DNA of 64,000 bases from AP-15 sp963799085 (GTDB lineage Bacteria; Pseudomonadota; Alphaproteobacteria; ATCC43930; CGMCC-115725): NCBI GenBank assembly GCA_963799085.1, contig CAWCWA010000021.1:247083-311082 (forward strand). The letters are read 5' to 3'. Each line of letters starts with the position of its first letter. Positions within the stretch are counted from its first letter, which is position 1. The notes beneath the pieces were generated by a model, which was not told the DNA's origin, did not search any database, and worked only from the letters and a program-made list of their open reading frames with translations. Both the position numbers and the translations under genes were made by a program. Of the stretch, positions 26,980 through 40,406 are shown one piece after another.

Positions 26980-27753
26980 CTAGTTGCGGGTGCCGGTCAT
27001 CGGGCGCACGGCGATCCCGGCCTGTTCGAGCCTGTTCCTTACCTGCTCGGCCATCGCCACCGCCGCCGGGTTGTCGCCATGGACGCAAACCGTGTCGATC
27101 GCGACCGGGATGCGCTTGCCCGAGGCGCTGATGATCGCCCCCTCGCGCACCATCGCCAGCACCCGCTCGGCCGCCTCCCGGGCGTCGTGCAGGACCGCCC
27201 CCGGCAATTTGCGCGAGACGAGGTTGCCGGTGTCGTCATAGGCGCGGTCGGCATAAATCTCGCGCGCCATCGGCAGACCGAGTTCGGCGGCGGCGCGTTC
27301 GAGTTCGGTTCCCGCCATCACGACATAGATCAGCCGCGGGTCGATCGCGGCGACGGCGCGGCCGATCGCGAGTGCGGTCGGCCGGTCGACTGCGGCGAGG
27401 TTGGCGAGCGCGCCGTGCGCCTTGACATGGCCGATGCGATGGCCGACGGCGCGGGCCACCCCCTGGAGCGCGCCGATCTGGTAGATGACGGTCTTCTCGA
27501 TGTCCTCGGGCTTTTCGCCCTGGATCATGCGGCGGCCGAACCCCCAGATGTCGTAGAAGCTTGGATGCGCGCCGATCCCGACGCCGCGTTCCTTGGCGCG
27601 GGCCACGGTCTCGAACATGACGAGCGGATCGCCGCCGTGAAAGCCGCAGGCGACATTGGCCGAGGTCACGATCTCGAGCATCTCGGCGTCGCTGCCCATG
27701 GTCCAGGTGCCAAAGCTCTCGCCCATGTCGCAATTGAGGTCGATCGCATCCAT
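26980..27753 (-). CDS. pxpA: 5-oxoprolinase subunit A (LamB/YcsF family)
   Basis: The 257-residue protein is a full-length PxpA, part of the PxpABC ATP-dependent 5-oxoprolinase that hydrolyses pyroglutamate to glutamate. Signatures are IDLNCDMGESFGTW at the start, SANVACGFHGGDPLVM, GVGIGAHPSFYD, VKAHGALAN, EIYADRAYDDTGNL, and TVCVHGDNPAAV. The PxpB and PxpC partners are not adjacent. The gene lies 18 bases downstream of cyanase on the same strand and is probably cotranscribed; both release nitrogen from small compounds. Confidence 0.93.
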   Translation of the reverse strand: MDAIDLNCDMGESFGTWTMGSDAEMLEIVTSANVACGFHGGDPLVMFETVARAKERGVGIGAHPSFYDIWGFGRRMIQGEKPEDIEKTVIYQIGALQGVARAVGHRIGHVKAHGALANLAAVDRPTALAIGRAVAAIDPRLIYVVMAGTELERAAAELGLPMAREIYADRAYDDTGNLVSRKLPGAVLHDAREAAERVLAMVREGAIISASGKRIPVAIDTVCVHGDNPAAVAMAEQVRNRLEQAGIAVRPMTGTRN

Positions 27754-27771
27754 CGGGGCAACTCCCGGTCT

Positions 27772-28218
27772 TCAATACTCCTTATATGGGAGGAATTTGC
27801 CGCTGAGGGTCAGTTTGACGCGGTCGCCCTTCTGATCGGACTGGCGCTCGATCGTCATGTCGAAATCGATCGCACTCATGATGCCGTCGCCGAATTCGTC
27901 CTGGATCAATTCCTTCCAGGTCGTGCCGTAGACCTGCACCAGTTCGTAGAAGCGATAGATCAAGGGATCGGTCGGCACCGGGGTCGGCAGCGAGCCGCGG
28001 TACGGGATCTCCTGCAGCAGCAATTTCTCGTCCGCGGTAAGGTCGAACAGCTTGGCGGCGCGCTCTGCCTGCTCGGGGTGAAGCTTCATCTGGCCCATCA
28101 GCGCCGCCGTCACATAGACCGCCGTACCGCCGCCGATATCGGCGACGACCGCCTTCCAGGTCAGCCCCTTGGCGCGCTTTACGGCGATAATCTTGCGGGT
28201 CAGTTCGTCACGGGTCAT
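27772..28218 (-). CDS. cynS: Cyanate hydratase (cyanase)
   Basis: The 148-residue protein is a normal-length cyanase, which converts cyanate and bicarbonate to carbamate and CO2, so giving ammonia. The N-terminal helix-turn-helix-like domain (RDELTRKIIAVKRAKGLTW) and the C-terminal catalytic domain are both present. Catalytic Arg and Glu lie in DPLIYRFYELVQVYG and the Ser in GIMSAIDF. ATG at 28218 is chosen over the adjacent GTG because GGGGAG is correctly spaced. No CynR regulator or carbonic anhydrase is near. Confidence 0.96.
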   Translation of the reverse strand: MTRDELTRKIIAVKRAKGLTWKAVVADIGGGTAVYVTAALMGQMKLHPEQAERAAKLFDLTADEKLLLQEIPYRGSLPTPVPTDPLIYRFYELVQVYGTTWKELIQDEFGDGIMSAIDFDMTIERQSDQKGDRVKLTLSGKFLPYKEY

Positions 28219-28508
28219 CACACACTCCCCTTAGAGGAACGATCTTCCCACGCCGCAATCCTCGTGCCAATCCACCGGCCCCGTTCCGCGCCGTCACCTG
28301 TTCCTGCAAGAAAAATACAGGTGACCGGTCTGCTCATCTGAAACGGCGCGTTTCTTATATCATATTATTGCGATACTGTCAACTCATTTCGTGCGATCCC
28401 TCGGCTGAACTTATTGACGTCAGCTGGACCCTAACCCGCTATCGCCTGTAGCAATCGGGCGTAAGCGTAGGACACTGCAGTGGCCAGGATCATTAACGCG
28501 TGACGGCG
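28219..28508. other. Intergenic region between cynS and the cyclase gene
   Basis: No gene is supported. The stretch near 28350-28385 is AT-rich and is a plausible promoter zone for either divergent neighbour, but I see no clear operator. Confidence 0.4.
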
Positions 28509-31500
28509 ATGGATGTCGCTGATTGGCTTCGCAAGCTCGGGCTCGAGCAATACGAGCCGTCGTTCCGAGCGAACGAGATCGACGAAACGCTATTACCGAA
28601 TCTGACGGCCGAGGATTCTGAAGGATCTCGGCGTCACCTTGGTCGGGCATCGCCGGCGGCTCCTTGACGCTATCGCCGCGCTCGGCGCAGAGCTGCGCTC
28701 TGCTACGGAGGCGCCCCGCGATGCGCCGGCGCAAGATGCCGAGCGCCGGCAGCTAAAGGTGATGTTCTGCGACCTGGTCGGCTCGACCGCGCTTTCGTCG
28801 CGGCTCGATCCCGAGGATCTGCGCGAGGTTATCGCCGCGTATCACCGCGCCGTCGCCGAGATCGTGCAGGAGCTTCGACGGCTTTGTCGCCAAGTACATG
28901 GGCGACGGGGTTCTGGTCTATTTCGGCTATCCGCGAGCGCATGAGGACGATGCCGAGCGGGCGGTCAGGGCAGGGCTGGGCCTGATCGACGCTGTCGGTC
29001 GCCTCGATGTCAAATCCGCCAAGCTTCAAGCGCGGGTCGGGATCGCCACCGGGCTGGTGGTGGTCGGCGATCTGATCGGCGAAGGCTCGGCGCAGGAGCA
29101 ATCGGTCGTCGGCGAAACGCCCAACCTCGCCGCCCGGCTGCAAGCCCTGGCGGCGCCGGGCGCGCTCGTCATCGCTGCCGGCACGCGCCGGCTGGTCGGC
29201 GGGCTGTTCGGTCTCGCCGATCTCGGGCCGCAAACCCTTGCCGGATTTGCCGAGCTGCAACCGGCCTGGCGGGTCAGTGGCGAGAGCGGGATGTTGAGCC
29301 GCTTCGAGGCCCTGCGCTCGGCAGAGACGCCGCTCGTCGGGCGCGACGAGGAAATCGAGCTGATGATCCGCCGCTGGGAGCAGGCGAAGAGCGGCGAAGG
29401 ACGCGTGGTGGTGATTTCCGGCGAGCCGGGCATCGGCAAATCGCGGCTGACCGCAGCGCTCTCCGAGCACATCGAAAGGGAGCCGTATACCCGTCTGCGC
29501 TACTTCTGCTCGCCGCACCACCAGGACAGCGCGCTCCACCCGTTCATCGCGCAGCTCGAACGCGCCGCCGGGTTCGTCCGCGACGATACGGCCGACGCGA
29601 AGCTCGGCAAACTGCGGGCACTGGTCGCGCCGGGCTCGCAGGATGACGACGATATCACGTTGCTGAGCGAGCTGTTGTCATTGCCGAGTTCCGCTACGGA
29701 GCTCAACCTCAGCCCGCAGCGCAAACGCGAGAAATTGTTCGAGGCGCTGCTCAATCAGCTCGAAGCCGAGGCGCGGCGCCGGCCGGTATTGTTCCTGTTC
29801 GAGGACGCCCACTGGATCGACCCGACCTCGCGCGAGCTGTTGGATCTGGCCGTCGACCGGGTGCGGCATCTGCCGGTGCTGCTGGCGATCACCTTTCGCC
29901 CCGAATTTCAGCCGCCTTGGGCCGGCCGCGCCCACGTCACGAGTTTGGCGCTCAATCGGCTCGGCGAACGCGACGGCGAGGCGCTCGTGCTTACTCTGGC
30001 CGGCAATGCCGCGCTCACTGCCGAGATGGTCGCGGAGATCGTCGAGCGCACCGATGGGGTGCCGCTGTTTGTCGAGGAGCTGACCAAGGCGGTGCTGGAG
30101 AGCGCCGGACAGGAAGACCGGGTTGCGGCGATGTTGGGAACGGCATCACAGGCGGCGCTGTCGGTGCCGGCGACCTTGCATGCCTCGCTGATGGCGCGGC
30201 TCGACCGGCTCGGACCGGCGGCCAAGGAAATCGCGCAGATCGGCGCCGTACTCGGACGCGAGTTTGCCTATGAGCTGATCGAGCCGGTATCGCAGCGTCC
30301 TGCGAGTGAGCTGCAAGCCGCATTGGATCAGCTCAGCGAGGCCGGCTTGCTGTTCTGCCGCGGCGTCGCTCCATACGCCTCCTATCTGTTCAAGCACGCG
30401 CTGGTGCAGGACGCTGCCTACTCGACCCTGTTGCGCGGACGACGGCAAGAACTGCACGCGGGGGTCACGGCGGCCCTGAAAGCGCATTTCGCCGATCTTA
30501 TCGAGCGCCGGCCGGAGTTGCTCGCCCATCACCTGACGGCGGCCGGCGATACCGAACGCGCGGTCGATCAATGGCTGAAGGCAGGGCGGCATGTCGCAGC
30601 GCGATTGGCTTACCTCGAAGCAATTGCCCATCTCGATCGGGGTCTCGGCCTGGTGCATTCACTCCCGGAGAGCCCGGCCCGGGACGGGCGCGAGATCGAG
30701 CTGCAACTGGCATTGGGGCTCTGCCTGCTGACCTCCAAAGGCGCCGTCGAAGCGAAGCCGCATTACACGCGGGCGATCGAGCTTGCCGAGGGCAGCGGCG
30801 AGCCGCGCCAACGGTTTGAGGCGCTCTACGGGCTGTGGCAGTCGAATTTGGTGTCCGGTGGGACTGCCGCCGCCAGCCCGCTCTCGGAAAGGGTGCTGCG
30901 AATGACTGCATCGGAGGAAGATTCCGGGTTACGACTCCAGGCACATCATAGCAGCTGGTCGACGTGGATATTTTTGGGCGATCCGCTGCGCGCTCGCGAG
31001 CACGCCGATGCCGGTCGCCTTCTCTACGATCCGAAAAAGCATGCGTCCCACCGTTTCCTGTATGGCGGGCACGATCCCGGCGTCTGCGCCGAAAATATTG
31101 GCGCTCAGGCCGAGTGGCTGCTGGGGTATCCAGAAAGGGCGCTGGCAACCGTCACCGCTTCTCTCGCTCTAGCGAAGCGGATTAGCCACCCATTCACCCT
31201 AAACATCGCTCTTACTCTCGGCTCGTTCGTTTTCCTTAATCGGCGCGAGCCGGAGCAGGCCCTGAGCCAACTCGATGTTGCCGAGGCGCTGGCTGCCGAG
31301 CAAAAGCTTAATTTCGTCGCCGAACCACGCATGCTCCGCGGCGTGGCGCTGCTCGCGCAAGGAGCTGTCGATGAAGCACTCGCCTGCATTCGCGAGGGCG
31401 TGACGAACTGGACGCGGCTCGGACGCACTTTCTATCTGCCTTATGGTTTGGCCTTCCTGGCGGAGGGTTTGGCCCGGCACGACGATCGGGCAGCGGCGCT

Positions 31501-31836
31501 GGAGGCACTACGGCAGGCATTGGAAGTAGCGAGTGCTACCGCGGCGACCATTTTTGGGATGCGGAGCTGCACCGCCTTACAGGGTCCCTGCTGCTCGCCG
31601 AAAACAAGCTCGACGAGGGCCAGGCCTCCCTTCAGCAAGCGATCCGCATTGCCCAAATCCAACAAGCCAAATCGCTGCAATTACGTGCCGCCCGCGATCT
31701 CGCCCGGCTGTGGGGCGAGCAGGGGCGCCGTGCCGAAGCCCGTGATCTGCTCGCACCGGTCTATAACTGGTTCACCGAGGGCTTCGGCACACCCGACTTG
31801 AAGGAGGCGAAGGCGCTGCTCGACGAGCTGGCCTGA
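28509..31836 (+). pseudogene. SAM-adenylate/guanylate cyclase-AAA-TPR signalling protein, frameshifted
   Basis: The full protein of about 1,100 residues is readable across frameshifts near 28615, 28880 and 31560. A SAM domain starts MDVADWLRKLGLEQYEPSF. The class III cyclase domain follows with KVMFCDLVGSTALSSRLDP, FVAKYMGDGVLVYFGYP and VGETPNLAARLQ. Next is an AAA/STAND ATPase with Walker A SGEPGIGKSRL and Walker B LFLFEDAHWIDP, and finally TPR-like helices ending WFTEGFGTPDLKEAKALLDE. The metal-binding Asp of FCDLVGS and the second Asp of GDGV are present, so cyclase activity is plausible. The architecture is common in Rhizobiales. Correct-frame continuity at the far C-terminus argues that the breaks are recent or artefactual. 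Confidence 0.87.
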
Positions 31837-31909
31837 GCGGGCGACTACGGGAACTTGCTTGGGGTCGGGGTTGCGGACAGAGTTCGGGATTGTCAGCGAG
31901 GAGTTCGCC

Positions 31910-33214
31910 ATGACCAGTCCGGATCGGCCCAACATTGTTTTTATCGTGGTTGACGATTGCGGGTATGCGGATCTCGGCTGCACCGGGCAGACGGGCTACC
32001 GCACGCCCGCACTCGACCGGCTGGCGGCCGAGGGAGTGCGGTTCACCCAGGCCTACGCCAACGCGCCCCTTTGCACCAATACGCGGGTGGCGCTGATCAC
32101 GGGGCGATACCAGTACCGGCTGAAGCTCGGCCTCGTCGAGCCGCTGCGCCCGGCCAACCGCGACGAGCCGGAGATGGGAATTCCGCCGGGCTTTCCGACA
32201 CTCCCCGAACTATTGCGCGGCGCCGGCTACAGCACCGCGCTCCTCGGTAAATGGCATCTCGGATTTCTGCCGAAGTACGGCCCGCTCAAGAGCGGCTACG
32301 ACGAATTCTTCGGCATCATGGGCGGCTTCACCGGCTATTACACGCATAAGGGCGAAGGCGGCGAGCCGGATCTTTACGAAGGCGAGCTGCCGGTCGAGCG
32401 GGCGGGCTATGTCACCGATCTGTTGAGCGATCGGGCGCTCGCCTATGTCGAGGCCGCGACCGCGACGCCGGCGCCCTATTTTCTCAGCCTGCACTACAAC
32501 GCGCCGCACTGGCCGTGGTCGGCGCCCTCGATCGAGACGGCGGCGCGTGAGCGCGAGGTCGATCGGGCGGAAATCATGGAGGGCGGCAGCCCGCGGATCT
32601 ATGGCGAGATGATGCAGATCCTTGATGCCGGGATCGGCCGGGTGATCGACGCGGTGCGGCGTTCGGGGCAAGACACGCTGGTCGTTTTCACCAGCGACAA
32701 TGGCGGCGAGCGCTATTCCAACATCTGGCCCTTTGTCGGCCGCAAATGGGATTTGCTCGAAGGCGGCCTCAGGGTGCCGCAGATCGTTTGGCGGCCGGGA
32801 CAGATCAAGGCGGGAGAGGTGACCGACCAGGTCACGATCACGATGGATCTGACCGTGACCTGCCTCGCCGCCGCCGGGGTCACGCCCGCCCCCGACTATC
32901 CGCTCGACGGCGTCGACCTGACACCGGCGCTGACGGGTGCGGCGCCGGCGGGCGAGCGCACGCTCTTCTGGCGAATGGCCAACCGGGCGCAGCGGGCGGT
33001 GCGGCGCGGCGACTGGAAGTATCTCAAGGTGCGCGAGCGCGAATTCCTGTTCGATCTGGGCTACGACCCGCGCGAGCGCGGCGACATGGCCAGAAAACGC
33101 CCCGACCTGCTCGGCGAATTGCGCGGCCTCTGGGAGGAGTGGAACCGGGGCATGCTGCCGGTTCCCGACAACATGGTCCCGCCGTTTTCGAACCTGCAGG
33201 AGATGCTCTGGTAG
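31910..33214 (+). CDS. Sulfatase family hydrolase with unusual CTNTR active site
   Basis: The 434-residue protein starts RPNIVFIVVDDCGYADLGC and carries LLGKWHLG, DELVVFTSDNGGE-type sequence (TLVVFTSDNGGERYSN) and the C-terminal ARR...GDWKYLKV block of arylsulfatases. The formylglycine site reads APLCTNTRVALITGRY: the position that is Pro or Ala in the consensus C-x-P/A-x-R is Asn. The cysteine and arginine remain. No signal peptide is visible, so it seems cytoplasmic. ATG at 31910 after AGCGAGGAG is chosen over the upstream open frame. Substrate unknown. Confidence 0.9.
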   Translation: MTSPDRPNIVFIVVDDCGYADLGCTGQTGYRTPALDRLAAEGVRFTQAYANAPLCTNTRVALITGRYQYRLKLGLVEPLRPANRDEPEMGIPPGFPTLPELLRGAGYSTALLGKWHLGFLPKYGPLKSGYDEFFGIMGGFTGYYTHKGEGGEPDLYEGELPVERAGYVTDLLSDRALAYVEAATATPAPYFLSLHYNAPHWPWSAPSIETAAREREVDRAEIMEGGSPRIYGEMMQILDAGIGRVIDAVRRSGQDTLVVFTSDNGGERYSNIWPFVGRKWDLLEGGLRVPQIVWRPGQIKAGEVTDQVTITMDLTVTCLAAAGVTPAPDYPLDGVDLTPALTGAAPAGERTLFWRMANRAQRAVRRGDWKYLKVREREFLFDLGYDPRERGDMARKRPDLLGELRGLWEEWNRGMLPVPDNMVPPFSNLQEMLW

Positions 33215-33231
33215 GCGCGCTTCAGTCGGGG

Positions 33232-35310
33232 TCAGCCGGCGCGCAGGTATTGGACGGCCTCGTCGCGGCGGAAGAGATAGAGGAGCATGCGCAGGGCCTG
33301 GCCGCGCTCGCTTTCGAGATGCGGGTCGCGCTCCAACACCAGGCGGGCGTCGTCATGGGCGATCGGGATCAGTTCGGCGTGGGTCGCAAGATCGGCGAGC
33401 CGCAAGCTCGGCAGCCCGCTCTGTCTGGTGCCCAGCACTTCGCCGGCGCCGCGCAGGCGCAGATCCTCCTCGGCGATGCGGAAGCCGTCCTCGGTCTCGC
33501 GCATGATCTGCAAACGGCGCTTGGCGGCCTCGTTTAGCGGCGACTGGTAGAGGAGCAGGCAGGTCGAGGGCTGCTCGCCGCGCCCGATCCGGCCGCGCAG
33601 CTGGTGCAGCTGCGCGAGACCGAAGCGCTCGGCGCGCTCGACGACCATGACCGTCGCCGCCGGCACATCGACGCCGACCTCGATCACCGTCGTCGCCACC
33701 AGGAGGTCGACGCCGCCCGCGGCGAAGGCGGCCATCGCGCGGTCCTTCTCCTCGGCCTTCATGCCGCCGTGGACCAGCCCGACGCGGCCCGGGAAACGCG
33801 GCGCCAACTCCTCGAAGCGCTCGCGCGCGGCGGCAAGGTCCGCCTGCTCGGATTCCTCGACCATCGGACAGACCCAATAGACCTTGGCGCCGCGGTCGAG
33901 GGCGCGGCCGACCGCGGCCACGACATCCTCCATACGCTCCACCGCCACGGTGCGGGTGTCGACCGGGCGGCGGCCCGGCGGCTTTTCCTGCAGCCGCGAG
34001 ACGTCGAGATCTCCATAGGCCGTCATCATCAGGCTGCGCGGGATCGGGGTGGCGCTCATCAGGAGCGTGTCGGCGTCGCGGCCCTTTTCAGTCAGGGCGA
34101 GGCGCTGCTCGACGCCAAAGCGGTGCTGCTCGTCGATCACGACGAGAGCGAGGTCGCGGAATTCGACATCGCGCTGCAAGAGCGCATGGGTGCCGACGAC
34201 GATCGGGGTCAAGCCGGAGGCGAGGCTCGCCAGCATCGAGGCGCGCGACCTGCCCTTCTCGCGGCCGGTCAAAAGGCCGATCTCGACCCCGGCCGCGGCA
34301 GCGTGCCGCCGCAGGGTCGCGTGATGCTGCCGGACGAGCAATTCGGTCGGCGCCATCAACGCCGCCTGGCCGCCGCTTTCGACCGCCGCCAGCATCGCCC
34401 AGAGCGCCACGACGGTCTTGCCGCTGCCGACATCGCCCTGCAACAGCCGCATCATGCGCTGCGGCTGCGCCATGTCGGCGGCGATCTCGGCGATTGCGAG
34501 GCGCTGGGCGCCGGTCAAGGCAAAGCTGAGCCCCGCCTCCATTCGCGCCGACAGAGCGCCGGTTCCGGCCTGGGCGCGGCCCTTGCGCCGGCGGCGGCGG
34601 GCGCGGACGAGCGCCACGGCAAGCTGGCTTGCGAAGAGTTCGTCATAGGCGAGACGCTCGCGCCCCGCGTCGGTCGGCAAAAGATCGGCGGGGACCGACG
34701 GGCCGTGGACATGGTTCAGCGCGTCATGCCAGGAGGGCCAGCCGCGCCGTCCGAGGAGCCCGCGATCGATCCATTCCGGCAATGCCGGCGCGCCGTCGAG
34801 GGCTGCCGCCACCGCCTTCTGCACAATTCGCGGGGCAAGACCAGCGGTCAGCGGATAGACGGGCTCGATCGGCTTCATCCGCTCGAGTTCGTCGGGGCGC
34901 AACACGAAGTCGGGATGCGCCATCTGCGGCGCGTGGTTGAAGTATTCGACCCGGCCGCTGACGATGCGCTCGGCGCCGACCGGCAAGAGCCGCTGCAGAT
35001 AATCGCTTTTGACGTTGAAATAGACGAGCGTCAGCGTGCCGGTGCCGTCGCCGCAAAAGACGCGGTAGGGACGGCGGCCGACGCCGGGCTCGTGCGCCTC
35101 GACGCACACGCGGATCGTGACGGTCTGCTCGTGATCGATGTCGCGGATCGCTGGCGCGGCGCGGCGATCGACGATTCCGCCCGGCAGATGCCACAGGAGA
35201 TCGACGACGAGTGGGCCCGCCAGCCGCTCGAACGCCTTGCCAAGCTGCGGCCCGATGCCGGGCAGCGCGGTTATCGGCGCAAAAAGCCTGTCGAGGATGG
35301 CGGGACGCAC
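33232..35310 (-). CDS. recG: ATP-dependent DNA helicase RecG
   Basis: The 692-residue protein is full-length RecG, which remodels stalled forks and branched DNA. It has the N-terminal wedge/OB region (ITALPGIGPQLGKAFERL), Walker A LLQGDVGSGKTVVALWAM, Walker B-type DEQHRFGVEQR, motif III LLMSATPIPRSL, and the C-terminal helicase blocks TTVIEVGVDVPAATVMVV and QLHQLRGRIGRG. It is divergent from sdhE-mfd, which is a typical alphaproteobacterial arrangement. Confidence 0.97.
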   Translation of the reverse strand: MRPAILDRLFAPITALPGIGPQLGKAFERLAGPLVVDLLWHLPGGIVDRRAAPAIRDIDHEQTVTIRVCVEAHEPGVGRRPYRVFCGDGTGTLTLVYFNVKSDYLQRLLPVGAERIVSGRVEYFNHAPQMAHPDFVLRPDELERMKPIEPVYPLTAGLAPRIVQKAVAAALDGAPALPEWIDRGLLGRRGWPSWHDALNHVHGPSVPADLLPTDAGRERLAYDELFASQLAVALVRARRRRRKGRAQAGTGALSARMEAGLSFALTGAQRLAIAEIAADMAQPQRMMRLLQGDVGSGKTVVALWAMLAAVESGGQAALMAPTELLVRQHHATLRRHAAAAGVEIGLLTGREKGRSRASMLASLASGLTPIVVGTHALLQRDVEFRDLALVVIDEQHRFGVEQRLALTEKGRDADTLLMSATPIPRSLMMTAYGDLDVSRLQEKPPGRRPVDTRTVAVERMEDVVAAVGRALDRGAKVYWVCPMVEESEQADLAAARERFEELAPRFPGRVGLVHGGMKAEEKDRAMAAFAAGGVDLLVATTVIEVGVDVPAATVMVVERAERFGLAQLHQLRGRIGRGEQPSTCLLLYQSPLNEAAKRRLQIMRETEDGFRIAEEDLRLRGAGEVLGTRQSGLPSLRLADLATHAELIPIAHDDARLVLERDPHLESERGQALRMLLYLFRRDEAVQYLRAG

Positions 35311-35354
35311 AAAACATGTCTATATCGGGAGATCGGCACCGCCAAGCACACCGA

Positions 35355-35623
35355 GTGACCGCATCCCCCGACATCCGCCGCAAGCGGCTCCTGTACCTGT
35401 CCTGGCATCGCGGGACGCGGGAGAGCGATTTGATCCTCGGCCGCTTCGCCGAGGCATATCTCGATCGCTTCAATGACGGCCAGCTCGACCGCTACGAGGC
35501 GTTGCTCGAATGCACCGACGGCGATCTCTTCGATTGGGTTGCCGGCCGGGTCCCGCCACCCCCCGAACACGACCATGATGTGATGCGCCTGTTGCTTTCG
35601 TTCCGCTACTCGCCGCCCGCGAA

Positions 35624-35627
<4 letters not shown>
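35355..35627 (+). CDS. sdhE: Succinate dehydrogenase assembly factor SdhE
   Basis: The 90-residue protein contains RRKRLLYLSWHRGTRESDLI with the RGxxE motif that promotes covalent FAD attachment to SdhA, then FAEAYLDRFNDGQLDRYEALL and DLFDWVAGR. Length matches the family. GTG at 35355 is chosen; an in-frame ATG at 35316 would add 13 residues of unlikely sequence overlapping the recG promoter region. The stop overlaps the mfd start by ATGA, so the two genes are translationally coupled. Confidence 0.9.
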
Positions 35628-39245
<3,618 letters not shown>

Positions 39246-39455
39246 GGACACGTCGAGCGTCAGTTGCCGGTGCGCATCGATGGATCGCATTGACGACGGG
39301 GCGATAGAATCCGCTGTCGGTCCTTACTCGGCCAGCAGCGGGGCAACGCAGCGTACTGTCTCAGTTCGAATGTAACAGCGCTTGACGCGGCTGTCGCATT
39401 CGCCGCTCCGTTCCCATATGCTTACTGGAAAGCAGCAGAGCGAGCGGGGTAGACC

Positions 39456-39632
39456 GTGGCGATCCAGATAGAGATCGTGCTGATTGCCGGGATAGTAGCC
39501 ATTGGCTTAATCGTCTTAGGCAAGGCCATCAGCACCGGGCTTGCCATCTCTCGCCGTCCATCCCACCACCTGGCGCAACAAACCGGCACGTCGCCGGTGC
39601 CGCCAGCGGTCGATGTCCGGCCGCCCGAATAA
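39456..39632 (+). CDS. Small single-span membrane protein
   Basis: A 58-residue frame from GTG 39456 (after CGGGGT) reads as one hydrophobic helix, IEIVLIAGIVAIGLIVLG (residues 5-22), followed by a polar Pro-rich tail ending DVRPPE. It ends 11 bases before the next small gene. No family is recognised. The length, membrane segment and spacing make it plausible but unproven. Confidence 0.45.
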   Translation: MAIQIEIVLIAGIVAIGLIVLGKAISTGLAISRRPSHHLAQQTGTSPVPPAVDVRPPE

Positions 39633-39643
39633 GGGAAGCGATC

Positions 39644-39793
39644 ATGCCTAAAGGCCCCCGAGGTGAGAAGGGCCCCGCCGACATCATCGGCAACGCCGTC
39701 AAGGTCATGCGGATCGCGACCGGCGAGGAAACTGAGGAAGTTGATTTGGCCATGGCGGCGGCGGAACTTCTCGAAGAAGCTGCAAAACCATGA
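39644..39793 (+). CDS. Small conserved alphaproteobacterial protein (GPRGEK...IGNAVKVMRIATGE)
   Basis: This 49-residue protein starts MPKGPRGEKGPADIIGNAVK and continues VMRIATGEETEEVDLA with an acidic, helical end. The pattern matches short conserved proteins common in Rhizobiales, annotated as hypothetical. The ATG follows AAGGGAAG. It is encoded in a run of small genes between mfd and the NTF2-like gene. Function unknown. Confidence 0.6.
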   Translation: MPKGPRGEKGPADIIGNAVKVMRIATGEETEEVDLAMAAAELLEEAAKP

Positions 39794-39881
39794 GTACATG
39801 GTCGCGCTCTATGCCCTCTGGTACAACTTCGTCCGCCGGCTTTGAGGAGCACGGGGATTCGCTAATAGAGGGAGACGGGAC

Positions 39882-40295
39882 ATGGCGGCTATTGCAACAG
39901 TCGCGAAGGATTTCTTTGAGGCGTGCGAGAAGGGCGCGGGTTGGGAGGCGTGCCGGGGCTATTGCACGCCTGACGCGAGTTTCTCGGCGCAGGCCGAGCC
40001 GCTCGCCGAGTTGCGGACATTGCAGCAATACACCGATTGAATGAAGGGTCTGTTGGGCTTCATTCCCGACGCAAGCTATGTCGTCAAATCCTTCGCCGTC
40101 GACGCCGAGCGCAACAATGTCAGTGCCTACGGCGTCTTCTCCGGGACCCATACCGGCGAAGGCGGGCCCTGTCCTCCGACCGGCAAGAGCCTGAGCACCG
40201 ATTACGTCTACGTCATGGAATTCGCGGGCGACAAGATCCGGCACATGACCAAGATCTGGAACGCCGGCTGGGCCATCAAGCAACTCGGCTGGTAA
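39882..40295 (+). pseudogene. NTF2/SnoaL-like protein interrupted by in-frame TGA
   Basis: The same frame runs from ATG 39882 (MAAIATVAKDFFEACEKGAG) to the stop at 40293-40295, interrupted only by TGA at 40038-40040 between QQYTD and MKGLLGF. The flanks join to a normal SnoaL-like domain of about 137 residues (FIPDASYVVKSFAVDAERNN, VFSGTHTGEGGPCPPTGK, YVYVMEFAGDKIRHMTKIWN). Trp (TGG) is the expected residue at the TGA, so a single G-to-A change or base error is likely. Good GGAGACGGGAC upstream. Selenocysteine is unlikely here. Confidence 0.75.
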
Positions 40296-40406
40296 GGCTT
40301 TGGCGTCTCTGGACGCCGCTTCGGCCGTCCGGATATCATGTCCGGGTAAGGTTGCGCCGGCCGCCATCGCCACAAGAGCGCGGCACGGCTCTGGGGAGGA
40401 CGATAG

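Noticed and set aside
40038..40040. Selenocysteine codon
   Set aside because: No SECIS-like hairpin is evident immediately downstream and Trp is the expected residue in this family.
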